Origin: Sphingobacterium bovisgrunnientis
GTDB lineage: Bacteria; Bacteroidota; Bacteroidia; Sphingobacteriales; Sphingobacteriaceae
Direction of reading: 5' to 3'
DNA: 64,000 nucleotides
Assembly (NCBI RefSeq): GCF_009829085.1
Contig: NZ_WUQY01000002.1
Coordinates: 62,001 to 126,000, forward strand
Below are positions 62,562-64,000 of the stretch, one piece after another. The notes beneath the pieces were generated by a model, which saw only the letters and a list, made by a program, of their open reading frames with translations, ran no database searches and was not told the origin of the DNA. Position 1 is the stretch's first letter; every line of letters starts with the position of its first letter. A program made the translations under genes and the position numbers.

Positions 62562-63965
62562 ATGAGATATTCATTTAAAACTAATTATAAAAGAATACTA
62601 GCGGACACGACCACTCCGGTGAGTATATATTTGCGATTAAGAGATACCTTTCCAAACAGTCTCCTGTTGGAAAGTTCCGAATACCACAGCCGCGACAATA
62701 ACATCAGCTATATATGTTGCCAACAAATCGCTGGAATTATTTTAAATGACCAAGAATTATCCATATCCTACCCAAATCAACCAAAAGAAATTAAACAAGC
62801 AAGTCAAATAAATTTACGCGAAGAGGTATCTGCATTTCGCAAATCTTTTGAGGGACTTGAACTTCCAGAGGTAAATGTAATTTCTAATGGTTTATTCGGT
62901 TATTTTACATTCGATGCTGTTGAACATTTTGAAGACATCAAGCTGACCGCTGATGCAGATGACGCGCGAAATATACCTTTCATGCAATACCATGTCTACA
63001 AATATGTCATTGCTATCGACCACTTTAGAAATCAGCTTTATATTTTCGAAAATCTTTTAGATGGTGAAGAATCTGATTTAGACCGTTTAGAATATTTGAT
63101 TCAAAATAAAAACTTCCCAGAATATTCGTTTGAAGTCAAAGGAGAAGAATCTTCGAACATGACAGATGAAGAATTCAAAACCTTGGTAAACAAAATGAAA
63201 GTACATATCCAACGCGGAGACGTGTTTCAAATTGTTCCTTCAAGAGGTTTTTCAACACCTTTTGCTGGTGATGAATTCAACGTATACCGCGCACTTCGCT
63301 CGATCAATCCTTCGCCATATTTATTCTATTTCGATTATGGCGATTTCAAACTATTCGGATCTTCACCTGAAGCACAGATTACCATCAAAAAAGATGTGGC
63401 AACTATTTATCCTATTGCTGGTACTTTCAAACGAACTGGGAATCTAGAAGAGGATGAAAAAATTGCGGAATCATTAAAAAATGACCCTAAAGAATCTGCA
63501 GAACACGTGATGTTAGTGGATTTGGCGCGCAATGACTTGAGCAGACATTGTCATCATGTGGAAGTGAAATCGTACAAAGAAGCCCAATATTATTCGCATA
63601 TTATACATTTGGTATCTAAGGTATCAGGCAAATTAAAAGAGAATACCAACCCATTTGACGTTGTCGGTGACACTTATCCTGCTGGAACACTTTCGGGGGC
63701 TCCAAAGCATATGGCACTAACTCTGATTGATCGTTACGAAGGTTTGCAACGCTCTTTCTATTCGGGTGCTTTGGGTTATATGGGATTCAATGGAGATTTT
63801 AACCATGCCATCATGATTCGATCGTTCCTTAGTAAAAAGAATGTATTGCATTACCAAGCTGGTGCAGGCATTGTATTGGATTCAGATCCAGAGAAAGAAT
63901 TGCAAGAAGTAAATAACAAAATTGCTGCATTACGCAGAGCTTTAGATTTAGCTCAAAATATATGA
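62562..63965 (+). CDS. trpE: Anthranilate synthase component I
   Basis: The protein (467 residues from ATG 62562) makes anthranilate from chorismate, the first step of tryptophan synthesis. The chorismate-binding domain is clear: RGDVFQIVPSRGFSTPF, NPSPYLFYFDYGDFKLFGSSPEAQI, YPIAGTFKRTGNLEEDEKIAESLKNDPKESAEHVMLVDLARNDLSR, TYPAGTLSGAPKHMA, and FYSGALGYMGFNG before AGAGIVLDSDPEKE. PAGTLSGAPK and LARNDLSR are typical of TrpE/PabB. The Trp-codon leader upstream favours TrpE over PabB. The in-frame TTG at 62532 lies inside the terminator run and is not a likely start. A next gene begins in an ATGA overlap. Confidence 0.94.
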   Translation: MRYSFKTNYKRILADTTTPVSIYLRLRDTFPNSLLLESSEYHSRDNNISYICCQQIAGIILNDQELSISYPNQPKEIKQASQINLREEVSAFRKSFEGLELPEVNVISNGLFGYFTFDAVEHFEDIKLTADADDARNIPFMQYHVYKYVIAIDHFRNQLYIFENLLDGEESDLDRLEYLIQNKNFPEYSFEVKGEESSNMTDEEFKTLVNKMKVHIQRGDVFQIVPSRGFSTPFAGDEFNVYRALRSINPSPYLFYFDYGDFKLFGSSPEAQITIKKDVATIYPIAGTFKRTGNLEEDEKIAESLKNDPKESAEHVMLVDLARNDLSRHCHHVEVKSYKEAQYYSHIIHLVSKVSGKLKENTNPFDVVGDTYPAGTLSGAPKHMALTLIDRYEGLQRSFYSGALGYMGFNGDFNHAIMIRSFLSKKNVLHYQAGAGIVLDSDPEKELQEVNNKIAALRRALDLAQNI

Positions 63966-64000
63966 TACGTCCATTAGATTACTGTACAGATATACAACAC
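63962..64000 (+). CDS. Start of a further gene overlapping trpE (partial)
   Basis: An ATG at 63962 overlaps the trpE stop as ATGA, and the frame is open to the right edge for 13 codons (MIRPLDYCTDIQH). The overlap suggests translational coupling in the trp operon. The N-terminus does not look like TrpG and recalls the start of small GNAT acetyltransferases, but 13 residues are too few to assign. Confidence 0.5.
   Translation, partial: MIRPLDYCTDIQH

Overview
The window is AT-rich chromosomal DNA from a Bacteroidota bacterium, most likely a Sphingobacteriaceae member (Sphingobacterium/Pedobacter-like). This rests on four SusC-type and three SusD-type outer-membrane nutrient receptors, an intact gldK-gldL-gldM-gldN set for type IX secretion/gliding, Bacteroidota-style promoters (TAnnTTTG -7 boxes, some almost touching the start codon), a long acidic/alanine-rich tail on ribosomal protein bS16, and families typical of the phylum (DUF4271, DUF2723, DUF5009). 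The placement is inferred from gene content only.

Region 1 (1-14.4 kb) is a sugar-utilisation locus on the minus strand. In transcription order it holds an MFS permease, a secreted FAD-dependent oxidoreductase, an unrecognised secreted protein, a DUF5009/NagX-like membrane protein, two tandem SGNH esterases, a DUF4434-like TIM-barrel protein, an N-acylglucosamine 2-epimerase and the start of a SusC receptor that runs off the left edge. A divergent ROK-family regulator sits at the head, followed by a convergent, apparently degenerate relative of the FAD enzyme. The set points to acetylated amino sugars or sialic acid as substrate; no neuraminate lyase or sialidase is inside the window.

Region 2 (14.4-31.8 kb) is mostly housekeeping: glnS, a large DUF2723 (TMEM260-like) membrane protein, metF behind a SAM-I riboswitch, OsmC, GNAT and pirin proteins, a lipoprotein, rpsP-rimM, an AddA/AddB-like helicase-nuclease pair and a cupin/JmjC-like protein.

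Region 3 (31.9-43.9 kb) carries gldK-L-M-N, then uroporphyrinogen-III synthase with DUF4271, a DNA-3-methyladenine glycosylase, hpt overlapping an AsmA-like/GT51 transglycosylase, an outer-membrane protein gene broken by one in-frame stop, and an Mrp-type P-loop ATPase.

Region 4 (43.9-61.2 kb) is an accessory block of three tandem SusC/SusD pairs on the minus strand without linked enzymes. The outer pairs are close paralogues. The middle pair shares mainly the SusC N-terminus with them. A decayed IS4-type element lies between pairs two and three, and a near-perfect palindrome lies just upstream of the first SusC.

Region 5 (61.6-64 kb) has trmD and then trpE. trpE is preceded by a short leader peptide with three consecutive Trp codons and a mutually exclusive antiterminator/terminator, i.e. 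a classical ribosome-mediated trp attenuator. A further gene starts in an ATGA overlap with trpE and leaves the window.
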